DNA of 64,000 nucleotides from Coriobacteriaceae bacterium. GTDB taxonomy: Bacteria > Actinomycetota > Coriobacteriia > Coriobacteriales > Coriobacteriaceae. The notes under the pieces were generated by a model that did not search any database, was not told where the DNA came from, and was given only the letters and a program-made list of their open reading frames with translations. The DNA is taken from positions 69,840 through 133,839 of the forward strand of contig CABIZD010000007.1 in NCBI GenBank assembly GCA_902363125.1, given 5' to 3'. The position numbers and the translations under genes are program-made. Of this stretch, positions 50,482 through 58,799 are shown piece by piece (positions within the stretch are counted from its first letter, which is position 1; each line of letters starts with the position of its first letter).

Positions 50482-51888
50482 CTATTCCATTTGTGATTTC
50501 GCTGTAGCGGCAAGCTGAGCCACGTAGTCCTTAAACACGCGGCCGCGCTCCTCATAGCCCGAGAACTCATCGAACGAAGAGCAGGCAGGAGAAAGTAAGA
50601 TCACGTCACCACGGCTCGACAGCGAACGGGCGACGTCCACGGCGTCGCGTAGGTCATCCGCCTGGGCGATATCCACATCGCCATCGACATCGGCCTCGTC
50701 CATAGCGGCGGTGAAGCGCTCGCGCGCATCGCCAAAGCAGACGACCGAGCGCACGTTGTCCATAACGACGCGCGCGAAGTCCGTGAGCGGCGTGCCCTTA
50801 TCGTGGCCGCCGAGCAGCAAGATCACGTCGTCATCGGGAAATGCCGTCAGCGCCTTCTCGACCGCATCGGTGTTGGTCGCCTTGGAATCGTTGACGTAGC
50901 GCACGCCGTCAATCTCGCCACACGGCTCCACGCGGTGCTCGAGCGGCTGGAACGAGGCAAGACCGCGGCAGACACCATCGACATCGGCACCGACCGCCAA
51001 GGCAGCCGTGGCAGCGCACAGGGCATTGATAACATTGTGATGGCCCGAGATCTTGAGCTCGGATGTAGCGATGAGCGGGGTCTCGACGCCTTTCAGACGC
51101 ACGATCATCTTGCCATCGCGCACAAAGGCGGCATCCTCGCCCTCAGGCTCGTCAAAGGCAACCTTGCAGATGCGACGACCCGGCGTGTAGATGTACTCAT
51201 CGAACTCGTGAATGCCGGCGTCTTCGACGTCGACAACCACCAGATCGTCATCGACCATATTGTCAAACAGTTTGACCTTGGCAAGCGCATAGTTCTTATG
51301 GCTCTTATGCCAGCCCAAGTGGTCGGGAGTAATGTTGAGCAGAACCGCCACGCGGGGGTGGAGCTCGGTGGTCGTAGCAATCTGATAGCTCGAGAGCTCA
51401 GCCACAAACCACTCGTTGTGGGCTCGGCCGTCAATCTCGTTGACCGGCGGCTCGCCGATATTGCCGACAGCAACGCTGGCCTCGCCGGCAGCCTTGAGCA
51501 GATAATCAGTCAGCGACGTGGTGGTCGTCTTGCCGTTGGTGCCCGTGATGGCAATCCAGTTATCGGGCGACAGGCGATAGGCAAACTCGGGCTCACCCAT
51601 AATCTGGGCGGCATGCTCGCGCCCGGCCTTAAAGAAGCCCGAGAACTCCGAGATGCCCGGGCACGTCACGCATACGTCATAGGCGCCCTCGACCTGTTCG
51701 GTCCCATAGACAAACGACGCACCAGCAGCCTCGAGCGCACGCGTGGCGTCATTGGGCTCAGAGGTGCCGCCGCCATACACGGTAACGGCGCTTACGCGCT
51801 CGGGATGTGCCAGCGCCCAGCGGGCGACATCGAGACCGGATTTGCCCTGACCCAAAACGAGCAGGCTAAAGACATCAGCAAGAGGCAT
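50482..51888 (-). CDS. murD: UDP-MurNAc-L-Ala--D-Glu ligase MurD
   Basis: 468-aa Mur ligase adding D-glutamate. The opening VLGQGKSGLDVARWALAH, the P-loop IAITGTNGKTTTTSLTDYLLK, ELSSYQIATTTELHPRVAVLLNITPDHLGWH, and NDSKATNTDAVEKAL with LLLGGHDKGTPL are canonical. It sits between mraY and ftsW as in most dcw clusters. The ATG at 51888 has only a weak SD, and the first nine residues (MPLADVFSL) look native; the intergenic gap to mraY is 9 nt. Confidence 0.96.
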   Translation of the reverse strand: MPLADVFSLLVLGQGKSGLDVARWALAHPERVSAVTVYGGGTSEPNDATRALEAAGASFVYGTEQVEGAYDVCVTCPGISEFSGFFKAGREHAAQIMGEPEFAYRLSPDNWIAITGTNGKTTTTSLTDYLLKAAGEASVAVGNIGEPPVNEIDGRAHNEWFVAELSSYQIATTTELHPRVAVLLNITPDHLGWHKSHKNYALAKVKLFDNMVDDDLVVVDVEDAGIHEFDEYIYTPGRRICKVAFDEPEGEDAAFVRDGKMIVRLKGVETPLIATSELKISGHHNVINALCAATAALAVGADVDGVCRGLASFQPLEHRVEPCGEIDGVRYVNDSKATNTDAVEKALTAFPDDDVILLLGGHDKGTPLTDFARVVMDNVRSVVCFGDARERFTAAMDEADVDGDVDIAQADDLRDAVDVARSLSSRGDVILLSPACSSFDEFSGYEERGRVFKDYVAQLAATAKSQME

Positions 51889-51897
51889 GAAAGACCA

Positions 51898-52917
51898 CTA
51901 TCCCAACTGGAAGAACAGGGCAAGGCCAACGGCACCAAAGGCCGCAGCGATAATCCAAAAACGGATGACGACCTTGGTCTCGGCCCAGCCCTTCTTTTCG
52001 AAATGATGATGGATGGGCGCCATAAGGAAGACGCGCTTGTGCGTAAAGTGGAAGTAGACAACCTGAATCATGACCGACAGGGTCTCAACGATAAACAGGC
52101 CGCCGATGATGAGGGAGACGACCTCGGTGTTGGTCATGATGGACGTGCAGGCAAACGCGGCGCCCAGGGCAAGCGAGCCGGTATCGCCCATAAAGATGCT
52201 CGCCGGATAGCAGTTGAACCACAGAAAGCCCAAGCAGGCACCGGCACACGCGGTGCAGAAGATGGACAGGTTCACGTCTCCGTGCAAAAACGCCATGGCA
52301 GCCATGGCGAGCATGGCAATCATAGAGGTGCCGCCAGCAAGACCATCAAGGCCATCGGTCAGGTTCACGGCATTAGAAAGACCGGCGATCATCAGCCAGC
52401 AAAAGACAATGTAGAGCCACGGGAACGAAAGGCCGCAGATAGTGGTCGAAAGCACGCCAAGGTCGATCGTCAACCCACCGGGAAAACGAATCTCGGGGGC
52501 GACGCCGCACCAGTTAACGGCAAGTACCGTAAAGGTGACACAGATAATGGTTAGGCCGATCATCTTGGCATGGGGCGTCAGACCGAGCGAGCGCCCATGC
52601 GTAACGGAGGTCAGGTCGTCGATTAGGCCCAGCACGCCGGTCGCCAGCGTGGCGAGCAGCACGAGCACGAGCTCGGTGGTGAGCTTGCCCATCAGCAGAC
52701 AGGTCAGCGAGATCGCGACGAGGATGACAACGCCACCCATGGTGGGCGTTCCCTGCTTAACCAAATGACGCTTGGGGCCGTCGGCACGAACCTGCTGGCC
52801 GATACCCTCGACCTTGAGCAGCTTGATCCACCACGGCATGAGCAGCAGCGCAATGGCAGCGGCGATGCCAAGCCCCAAAAAAGCCTGATACGTTGGATAC
52901 GAGGGATTGCCGAACAT
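51898..52917 (-). CDS. mraY: Phospho-N-acetylmuramoyl-pentapeptide transferase MraY
   Basis: 339-aa membrane enzyme making lipid I from UDP-MurNAc-pentapeptide and undecaprenyl phosphate. KRHLVKQGTPTMGGVVIL, the GLIDDLTSV DDxxK-type motif, NAVNLTDGLDGLAGGTSM (metal/catalytic), and HHHFEKKGWAETKVVIRFWI at the C-terminus are clear. Ten helices are expected. The ATG starts 3 nt after the murF stop, with GGAAGGTG inside murF as the SD, so translation is coupled. The family norm is 320-360 aa. Confidence 0.97.
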   Translation of the reverse strand: MFGNPSYPTYQAFLGLGIAAAIALLLMPWWIKLLKVEGIGQQVRADGPKRHLVKQGTPTMGGVVILVAISLTCLLMGKLTTELVLVLLATLATGVLGLIDDLTSVTHGRSLGLTPHAKMIGLTIICVTFTVLAVNWCGVAPEIRFPGGLTIDLGVLSTTICGLSFPWLYIVFCWLMIAGLSNAVNLTDGLDGLAGGTSMIAMLAMAAMAFLHGDVNLSIFCTACAGACLGFLWFNCYPASIFMGDTGSLALGAAFACTSIMTNTEVVSLIIGGLFIVETLSVMIQVVYFHFTHKRVFLMAPIHHHFEKKGWAETKVVIRFWIIAAAFGAVGLALFFQLG

Positions 52918-52920
52918 GGG

Positions 52921-54345
52921 CTAGCACACACCTTCCACAAAGCGGTCGAGCTCAACAAAGCGGGAACCCTTGACCAGTACAACATCATGTTTTTCAAGCG
53001 CGCCGCCCATGCGGTCGAGCACCTGCTGATAATCGGAGAACACCTGGATGCGGTCCTCGTCCATACCCATCATGCGCGCGGCATCGGCCATAAGCTGGGC
53101 CAGCTCACCACCCACGCACGCCAGCATGTCGAGCTTCTTGGCGGCGGCATAGGCGCCCACGAGCTCATGCATGCGAGGAGCCTCATCGCCCATCTCGCCC
53201 ATCTCGCCCAGGATCGCCATGCGAGACCCCGTGCACGAAAGCGAGCACAGTAGATCGAGGCCAGCAGCCATGGATTCGGCACTGGCGTTATAGGAATCGT
53301 CGATGACGCGGGCACCGCTCTTGGCGCGCTTGATCTCCTGGCGGTGACCGGTGATCGTGAGGCCCCTAAAAGCAGCATCGATCTGCTCGGGCGTCACGCC
53401 CAGGCGATAGGAAACCGCGGCGGCCTTAACGGCATTAGGAACGGACTGCACGCCGGGGATGGCAAGCATGGTATCGATCGTCTCACCCTGGCCAAAATCG
53501 AGCGTAAAGACCGGACGTCCCTCGTCATCAACACGAATGTCGCGGGCACGGACCTCATCGTCGTCCGAGACGCCGGCCAGCATCACGTCGATACCAGCAG
53601 GCTGGGCGAACGTATCGCGAATGAACGGCGTAAAGTCGTCCTCGCCACCCAAAACCAGCAGCGGCAAATAGTCGCCGGCGGCGCACATACCCTGGACGAT
53701 CTCGGACTTGGCGCGGGCGATGTTCTCGCGGCTGCCCAAAATACCGATATGAGAGGTGCCGATCTTGCTCACGATGGCAAAGTTGGGATTGGCGGACTGG
53801 GAAAGGCGCTCGATCTCGTGGAAATGGTTCATGCCCATCTCGAGCACCAGGACCTCGGTATCGGCCGGAGCGGAAAGCACCGTGAGCGGCATGCCGATCA
53901 GGTTATTGAAATTGCCCTTGGTGGCCCAGACACGATAGCGCTTGGCGAGCACAGCGGCTAGCACGTCCTTGGTCGTCGTCTTGCCGATGGAACCGGTAAT
54001 GCCAACGACCAGGCAGCCAAGCTCCAGGCGATACGCGTGCGCCAAACGCAGCAGAAACTCCTCGGGATCATCGGTCAGCAGGATGGCGCATCCTTTGTCC
54101 TGCGCCAGCGAGACCAGCTCGGCCTCGGGCTCACGCGTCATCACGACGGCGCCGGCACCCGACTGGACGGCACGGGAAGCAAAATCATTGCCGTCGACGT
54201 TTTCACCGGGAAAGGCGACGAAAATTGTCCCTTCCTCGACCTGGCGCGAGTCGATAACGCACCCGCGGCATACCCGATCGGCTTCTCCCGTCACGGTTCG
54301 GGCCCCTGTTGCGGCCACGAGGTTGTTGACGGCGATCTCTATCAT
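52921..54345 (-). CDS. murF: UDP-MurNAc-tripeptide--D-Ala-D-Ala ligase MurF
   Basis: 474-aa Mur ligase finishing the stem peptide with D-Ala-D-Ala. VVGITGSIGKTTTKDVLAAVLAKRYRVWATKGNFNNLIGMPL (P-loop and ATP site), LVLEMGMNHFHEIERLSQSANPNFAIVSKIGTSHIGILGSRENIARAKSEI and VIDDSYNASAESM are MurF signatures. GGGGAGCTGCA before the ATG. Note that murE (the preceding ligase) is absent from the cluster and must lie elsewhere. A 127-bp gap separates it from ftsI. Confidence 0.97.
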   Translation of the reverse strand: MIEIAVNNLVAATGARTVTGEADRVCRGCVIDSRQVEEGTIFVAFPGENVDGNDFASRAVQSGAGAVVMTREPEAELVSLAQDKGCAILLTDDPEEFLLRLAHAYRLELGCLVVGITGSIGKTTTKDVLAAVLAKRYRVWATKGNFNNLIGMPLTVLSAPADTEVLVLEMGMNHFHEIERLSQSANPNFAIVSKIGTSHIGILGSRENIARAKSEIVQGMCAAGDYLPLLVLGGEDDFTPFIRDTFAQPAGIDVMLAGVSDDDEVRARDIRVDDEGRPVFTLDFGQGETIDTMLAIPGVQSVPNAVKAAAVSYRLGVTPEQIDAAFRGLTITGHRQEIKRAKSGARVIDDSYNASAESMAAGLDLLCSLSCTGSRMAILGEMGEMGDEAPRMHELVGAYAAAKKLDMLACVGGELAQLMADAARMMGMDEDRIQVFSDYQQVLDRMGGALEKHDVVLVKGSRFVELDRFVEGVC

Positions 54346-54472
54346 TGCAGCTCCCCTGTAAACCTAATAATGCTATCGGCGTATTGTATCCCAGCGCCGC
54401 GCATGCGTGGTGCAGGGCATGTGAACACCCCTCATATGGGACAACAAACCACGCCCCAAAGATTGTAACCCC

Positions 54473-56338
54473 CTACTTCGTGCGCGGGATACCCAGCACG
54501 TCGAGCGCGTTGGCCATAATGGACTGGAACGGCACCGCAGCGGCATCTGAGCCGCTCGGCGTTCCGTCGAGCGTGATATAGCACAGCACCTTGGGCGATT
54601 GTGCCGGTGCAAAGCCCATAAAGGACGACATGTAGTTCTCCTTGAGGTAGCCGCCGTTCTCGTCGGCTCGTTCGGCCGTACCGGTCTTACCCGCCACGTC
54701 ATAGCCGTCAACCGCGCCGCCAACGCCCGTTCCCTCGGACACGACCGTCTGCATGCACGATGTCACCTGGGATGCGGCGTCCTCCGAAATCGCGCGCTCG
54801 CCTTCGCCCCAGTCCTTCTCGTCGCCTTTGCTGGACTTATAGAAGTGCGGGGTCATCATCACGCCGCCGTTGGCGATGCCGCCCACGGCACGTGCGATCT
54901 CAATCGGCGAGACGGACAGCGCCTGTCCAAAGCTCATCGAACCCAGCGTGGCGCCGTCATACTGGTCACGCTCCTTGACGATGCCCAGGCTCTCGCCCGG
55001 AAAATCGACACCGGAGCTGTGACCTATGCCCCACTTGTCCACATAGGCGGCAAAGTCATCCGCACCGATCTTGCGCCCCACCAGGACAAAGCCCACGTTG
55101 GACGAACGGCGCATCATCTCGCGCACATCCATGGTCATGGCATAGTCGCGCTTGTCGGCATCGGTGACGGTATCGTCACCCACCTTGATGCTCGCCGGCA
55201 CCTCAAACGACGTACTCGATCGCACGACGCCCAAGTCGAAGCCGGCGCCCGCCACGAGCGTCTTAAAGACCGAGCCGGGCTCGTAGGCGTCGGTGACCAG
55301 GCGCAAGTTCATATCCTCGGTCTTGGCGTTTTCCAGATTGGTCTGGTCGTAGGTCGGGTACGAGCAGGCGGCGAGAATTTCACCAGTCGTGGGGTCGGTG
55401 ACCAAAGCCGAGCCGTTCTTGGCCTTTGTCTTCTCGACAGCCTCCGCCAAAGCATCCTCAGCCGCTCGCTGCATATTGACGTCGAGCGTCGTCACGATGT
55501 CAACGCCGTCGACCGCAGCCACCTTTTTATAGGCACCGCCCGCGATATAGCTGCCGTCCCTCGCGCGCTCGCGCACGAGGGTACCATTCGTGCCGGTCAG
55601 AAGCTTGTTGTATTGCTTTTCGAGACCCGTCAAGCCGTCGTTGTCTACATTCACTACACCCAGCACCTGCGATGCCAGATTGCCGTATGGATATACGCGC
55701 TTCATGGCCTGCTCAAAAAGCACGCCGGGCAGGTTCTTCTTCTCCAGCGCCGCAGCATCGTCTTCGTCCACCTGGCGCTTGATATACACCCAGGTGCCAT
55801 CGGACTCGACGAGCTTGCGGCAGGTCTTTTTATCGATTCCAGTTGCCTTGACCAGCGCCGACACCGTCTTGTCAACATCCTCGACAAGCTGCGGGTTCAC
55901 GGCGATGTTGCGACATTCGACCGACGACGCCAGCACGTTACCGTTGCGGTCGTAGATGGTGCCGCGTTTGGCATAGAGGGTCTGTGCAAGCAGGCGGCGC
56001 GCATCGGCACGCTCGCGCAGTTTATCGGCTTCGACAATTTGATAGTCGGCAAGGCGAAAGACGCCCAAGCCCAAACCAAGCCCGATGAAGCCCATGATGG
56101 CTTTGCGGCGAGGCAGAGGCGTGCCTGTGAGCCATTCGGTCGACGAACTCTTGCGCGACCTGGTGTTATGCATTTGAGGGCCGTCCGAGCCGCGAAGTCG
56201 CGACGCCGGGTCGTTGCCACGGGACTGCCCGGCGTTGTAAGATTGCCGACCCGTTCCTTGATAACCAGAACGTCCCCGCGACGAGGGACGTCCAGAACCG
56301 CGGCCCCCATCGGAACCGCGGCGATAGTCATTTGTCAT
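54473..56338 (-). CDS. ftsI: Septal penicillin-binding protein FtsI (PBP3/PBP2-type transpeptidase)
   Basis: 621-aa monofunctional class B transpeptidase. About 75 Arg/Ser/Gly-rich cytoplasmic residues precede a TM helix (KAIMGFIGLGLGLGVF, about 79-95). The PBP dimer domain (KRGTIYDRNGNVLASS) and the transpeptidase follow: active-site Ser356 in SVFK (YEPGSVFKTLVAG), SSN at 412-414 and KTGT at 551-554. It cross-links septal peptidoglycan and is the target of beta-lactams. A GSMSFGQALSVSPIEIARA segment is typical. The SD is weak. It follows ftsL, as expected. The basic N-terminal extension is unusual in length. Confidence 0.95.
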   Translation of the reverse strand: MTNDYRRGSDGGRGSGRPSSRGRSGYQGTGRQSYNAGQSRGNDPASRLRGSDGPQMHNTRSRKSSSTEWLTGTPLPRRKAIMGFIGLGLGLGVFRLADYQIVEADKLRERADARRLLAQTLYAKRGTIYDRNGNVLASSVECRNIAVNPQLVEDVDKTVSALVKATGIDKKTCRKLVESDGTWVYIKRQVDEDDAAALEKKNLPGVLFEQAMKRVYPYGNLASQVLGVVNVDNDGLTGLEKQYNKLLTGTNGTLVRERARDGSYIAGGAYKKVAAVDGVDIVTTLDVNMQRAAEDALAEAVEKTKAKNGSALVTDPTTGEILAACSYPTYDQTNLENAKTEDMNLRLVTDAYEPGSVFKTLVAGAGFDLGVVRSSTSFEVPASIKVGDDTVTDADKRDYAMTMDVREMMRRSSNVGFVLVGRKIGADDFAAYVDKWGIGHSSGVDFPGESLGIVKERDQYDGATLGSMSFGQALSVSPIEIARAVGGIANGGVMMTPHFYKSSKGDEKDWGEGERAISEDAASQVTSCMQTVVSEGTGVGGAVDGYDVAGKTGTAERADENGGYLKENYMSSFMGFAPAQSPKVLCYITLDGTPSGSDAAAVPFQSIMANALDVLGIPRTK

Positions 56339-56355
56339 ACTCAGCTACCGTCTTG

Positions 56356-56826
56356 CTACTGAGCGGTCGCGGTCGCGTTGGCGCCCGCGGCTGCATCCTG
56401 CGAAAAGTCAAGTGTAACGCTCTCGCTGGGCTCCACCATGCCATAAGCGCCCGCAAGGTCGCGAATGCGCGTGTCGGCGCCATAGACCGAATGCATGACC
56501 TCCAGGTCGGAGCTCTCATCGGTCGCTTTTTCGAGCGTGTTGGTAAGCTCGGCGTTGCTGTTGAGCACCTGGGCCGTAACGCCGGCGAGCGCCACGCGGG
56601 CGACGCCGATCGTCATGAAGATAGCCGCAATGATGCAAAACGTTTTAAGAACGCTCATGAAAACCGGGCTTACCGCCTGGTTTGCCTGACGGCCCGCGCC
56701 CGTGTAGACATCAAAGCGCGGCGTGCGCTGCTCACGGGGAGCAACGGGGGCCTGCGGCGTCTCACGATAGGCGGGCATGGCGTTCATATCATAGGCGAGT
56801 GCTGCGCTTGAAGTGTTGTAGCCCAT
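56356..56826 (-). CDS. ftsL: FtsL-like cell division protein
   Basis: 156-aa bitopic membrane protein in the ftsL position between rsmH and ftsI. A 55-residue cytoplasmic N-terminus is followed by a TM helix (FMSVLKTFCIIAAIFMTIGVA, about 56-76) and a short coiled coil (AQVLNSNAELTNTLEKATDESSDLEVM, about 85-111), then a Ser/Ala-rich tail. FtsL sequences diverge strongly, so the call rests on position, topology and coiled coil. It would form the FtsQ-FtsL-FtsB complex that activates FtsW/FtsI. GGGAGGCGG before the ATG. Confidence 0.8.
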   Translation of the reverse strand: MGYNTSSAALAYDMNAMPAYRETPQAPVAPREQRTPRFDVYTGAGRQANQAVSPVFMSVLKTFCIIAAIFMTIGVARVALAGVTAQVLNSNAELTNTLEKATDESSDLEVMHSVYGADTRIRDLAGAYGMVEPSESVTLDFSQDAAAGANATATAQ

Positions 56827-56916
56827 GATATGCCGCCTCCCATCCCGAGTACGTTGGTAGTGTGTTTAAGCTTCGTTTATGGTGCGAGCGGGAGGTCCAA
56901 TATCGCGCGGTCGCGC

Positions 56917-57882
56917 CTACAGACGCTGCGCCACGCGGATTTTGGCTGATCTCGCCCGAGGGTTGCGCTCAACCTCATCAGGCTGGGCAACCAAGGGTTT
57001 GCGGGTGATGACCTTGAGTATCGGCACGTTGCCGCACACGCACACCGGAATCTCCGGCGGACACGTGCACCCCTGGCTCATCTCCTTAAAGTGGTTCTTT
57101 ACGATACGGTCCTCGAGCGAGTGATACGAGATGACGCAGATACGTCCGCCCGGGTTGAGCCACCTGGTGGCGGCATCAAGCCCTCGTTCGAGCACATCGA
57201 GCTCGTGATTGACCTCGATGCGAATGGCCTGGAAACTTTTCTTGGCCGGGTGTCCACCATGCCGACGAGCGGCAGCCGGGATACCCGCCTTGATGATCTC
57301 GACAAATTGGCCGGTGGTTTCGATCGGTTCTTGCGCGCGGCGGCGCACGATCTCGCGCGCGATCTGCGAGGCGAACTTCTCTTCGCCGTAGACGCGTAGA
57401 ATCCGGGCGAGGTCGTGTTCGTTATAGGTGTTGATGACCTCAGCTGCGTTTAAGGTGTTATTACCCGGATCCATCCGCATGTCCAATGGGGCGTCCTCGT
57501 TATACGAAAAGCCCCTGCCAGGGATATCGAGTTGCGGTGACGAAACGCCCAAATCGAACAGGAAGCCATCGACCCCGGGCACCTCGGCCGAGCAAAGCAG
57601 CTCGTCCAAGTCGCCGAAGTTGCCCTTCAGCAGCTGGTGCGGAACGCCGGGAACCTCGCGGTCCAGACGGGCGCCAGCGGCCTCGAGGGCCATGTCGTCC
57701 TGATCGACGCCGAGCAAAAGGCCCGTCTCCCCCACCTGCGCGGCCATCTTTACCGAATGGCCGGCACCGCCAAGGGTGCAATCGCAGACAACGGAGCCGC
57801 TCTTTAGCCGCAGCGACTCAAGCACTTCGCCGAGCATGACAGGTTCATGCCGATATTCTTGTGTCAAGATCCCACGCTCCAT
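56917..57882 (-). CDS. rsmH: 16S rRNA (cytosine1402-N4)-methyltransferase RsmH
   Basis: 321-aa methyltransferase of the MraW family, modifying C1402 in the 16S decoding centre. EYRHEPVMLGEVLESL, the SAM site CDCTLGGAGHSVKMA and GVDQDDMALEAA, then FDLGVSSPQLDIPGRGFSYNEDAPLDMRMD, the ALR-type IRIEVNHELDVLERGL and ISYHSLEDRIVKNHFKE. C-terminal ends with RARSAKIRVAQRL. Start uncertain: ATG 57882 has a poor SD; TTG at codon 6, about 9 nt after GGAG, is an alternative. It is 20 nt downstream of mraZ and starts the usual dcw order. Confidence 0.96.
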   Translation of the reverse strand: MERGILTQEYRHEPVMLGEVLESLRLKSGSVVCDCTLGGAGHSVKMAAQVGETGLLLGVDQDDMALEAAGARLDREVPGVPHQLLKGNFGDLDELLCSAEVPGVDGFLFDLGVSSPQLDIPGRGFSYNEDAPLDMRMDPGNNTLNAAEVINTYNEHDLARILRVYGEEKFASQIAREIVRRRAQEPIETTGQFVEIIKAGIPAAARRHGGHPAKKSFQAIRIEVNHELDVLERGLDAATRWLNPGGRICVISYHSLEDRIVKNHFKEMSQGCTCPPEIPVCVCGNVPILKVITRKPLVAQPDEVERNPRARSAKIRVAQRL

Positions 57883-57902
57883 CCGTTACCCGTGCCTTGC
57901 CC

Positions 57903-58337
57903 TTACGAGAAGAAGAGGTCCAGCAGAGCCTCATCGTCATCGTCCTCATCGGCCGCGGCGCGATCCCAAACCTCAAGGTGGTCGTAGTTGCCCACAACCG
58001 TGACCTCGCGGTCGAGGTTCGCCTGCTTGCGGAGAGACTCGGAAAGACCGATACGACCGGCGCTGTCCACGTCCATCGACGTGGTGCGCTTGTTGATCGC
58101 CCTCATGAGCTTCTGGTCATTAATGTCACGCGGGTTAAAACCCTCGTGGCCCTCACGACCCGCGAAGAGTCCTTCGACCCACTTATCGAAGGCCTCGGCA
58201 GAGAACACGTACAGAGCATCGACATCCAGGGCTTTGAACACGCGAACGTGCTCTCCAAGCTCCTCGCGAAGGGGTGCAGGCAGGGACAGACGACCTTTTG
58301 CATCGAGATTGCGCTCGTATGCACCAGTCATTCCCAT
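57903..58337 (-). CDS. mraZ: Transcriptional regulator MraZ
   Basis: 144-aa MraZ with two AbrB-like domains. GAYERNLDAKGRLSLPAPLREELGEHVRVF (6-35) and TSMDVDSAGRIGLSESLRKQANLDREVTVVGNYDHLEVWD are the paired DxxGR domains. MraZ binds tandem TGGG-type boxes upstream of its own gene and controls the dcw cluster. GGGGAGGGCG before the ATG fixes the start. The acidic C-terminus (AAADEDDDDEALLDLF) is extended. Three GTGGGG boxes and a strong promoter lie just upstream. Confidence 0.96.
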   Translation of the reverse strand: MGMTGAYERNLDAKGRLSLPAPLREELGEHVRVFKALDVDALYVFSAEAFDKWVEGLFAGREGHEGFNPRDINDQKLMRAINKRTTSMDVDSAGRIGLSESLRKQANLDREVTVVGNYDHLEVWDRAAADEDDDDEALLDLFFS

Positions 58338-58405
58338 GTGCGCCCTCCCCTCGGTTACTCAGATGGCACGTACGCGGGGAACCACCCCGCCTGTCGACGT
58401 CATTA

Positions 58406-58434
58406 ATAATATGGGGAACCGCCCCATTTTTCAA
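58406..58434 (-). promoter_or_regulatory. Promoter of the mraZ/dcw operon
   Basis: On the minus strand TTGAAA (58434-58429), a 17-nt spacer, and TATTAT (58411-58406), 69 nt before the mraZ ATG. The spacer contains the palindrome ATGGGG..CCCCAT, itself a possible MraZ contact. Confidence 0.8.
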
Positions 58435-58441
58435 CACCTTT

Positions 58442-58469
58442 CCCCACCCCTTCCCCCACCCCGCCCCAC
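58442..58469 (-). promoter_or_regulatory. MraZ binding repeats upstream of mraZ
   Basis: Three GTGGGG boxes on the minus strand (58447-58442, 58459-58454, 58469-58464; periods 12 and 10 bp) with a degenerate fourth. They lie directly upstream of the -35. Tandem TGGGN repeats of about 10 bp are the known MraZ target. The whole stretch is G-rich. Confidence 0.65.
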
Positions 58470-58702
58470 CACTCCACGCCTAATATGCTGTAAAACACCC
58501 CCGAGCATATGTTCGAAAACACAATATGTTGTGTTTGCAGCAAAGACGGGATGCCACCTGTAGAACCACGCCCGCGAACCTCAACCTTCAAGTTGACCTT
58601 GAGGCGATTTTTACGTCCCTTTACACGCCGTTCACATCGCCCCCAAACTCCCCCACCCACGACACACACGGCCCACCGCCGCGTCGGTGTCTGGCGAAAA
58701 AT
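58470..58702. other. Gene-free region with a LexA-like box and palindromes upstream of mraZ
   Basis: CGAGCATATGTTCG (58502-58515) matches the Gram-positive LexA consensus CGAACNNNNGTTCG except one base. It is followed by AAACACAA-TATG-TTGTGTTT (58517-58536), a perfect 8-bp-arm palindrome. A third dyad, CCTCAA..TTGAGG, is at 58579-58604. No ORF. Its only downstream gene on the minus strand is mraZ. Confidence 0.45.
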
Positions 58703-58765
58703 GGGACGGGCCCCAGATTGCCCATGCGCGCAAAAGTGCGTATCGGCAATCTGGGGCCCGCCCCC
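58697..58765 (-). terminator. Terminator of xerD
   Basis: 16-bp perfect stem CGGGCCCCAGATTGCC (58707-58722) with GGCAATCTGGGGCCCG (58745-58760). On the minus strand it is followed by TCCCATTTTTCG. It lies about 40 nt past the xerD stop. Confidence 0.8.
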
Positions 58766-58799
58766 CTTAATATTTATAAATATGCAGGTCAGCGAGGTG

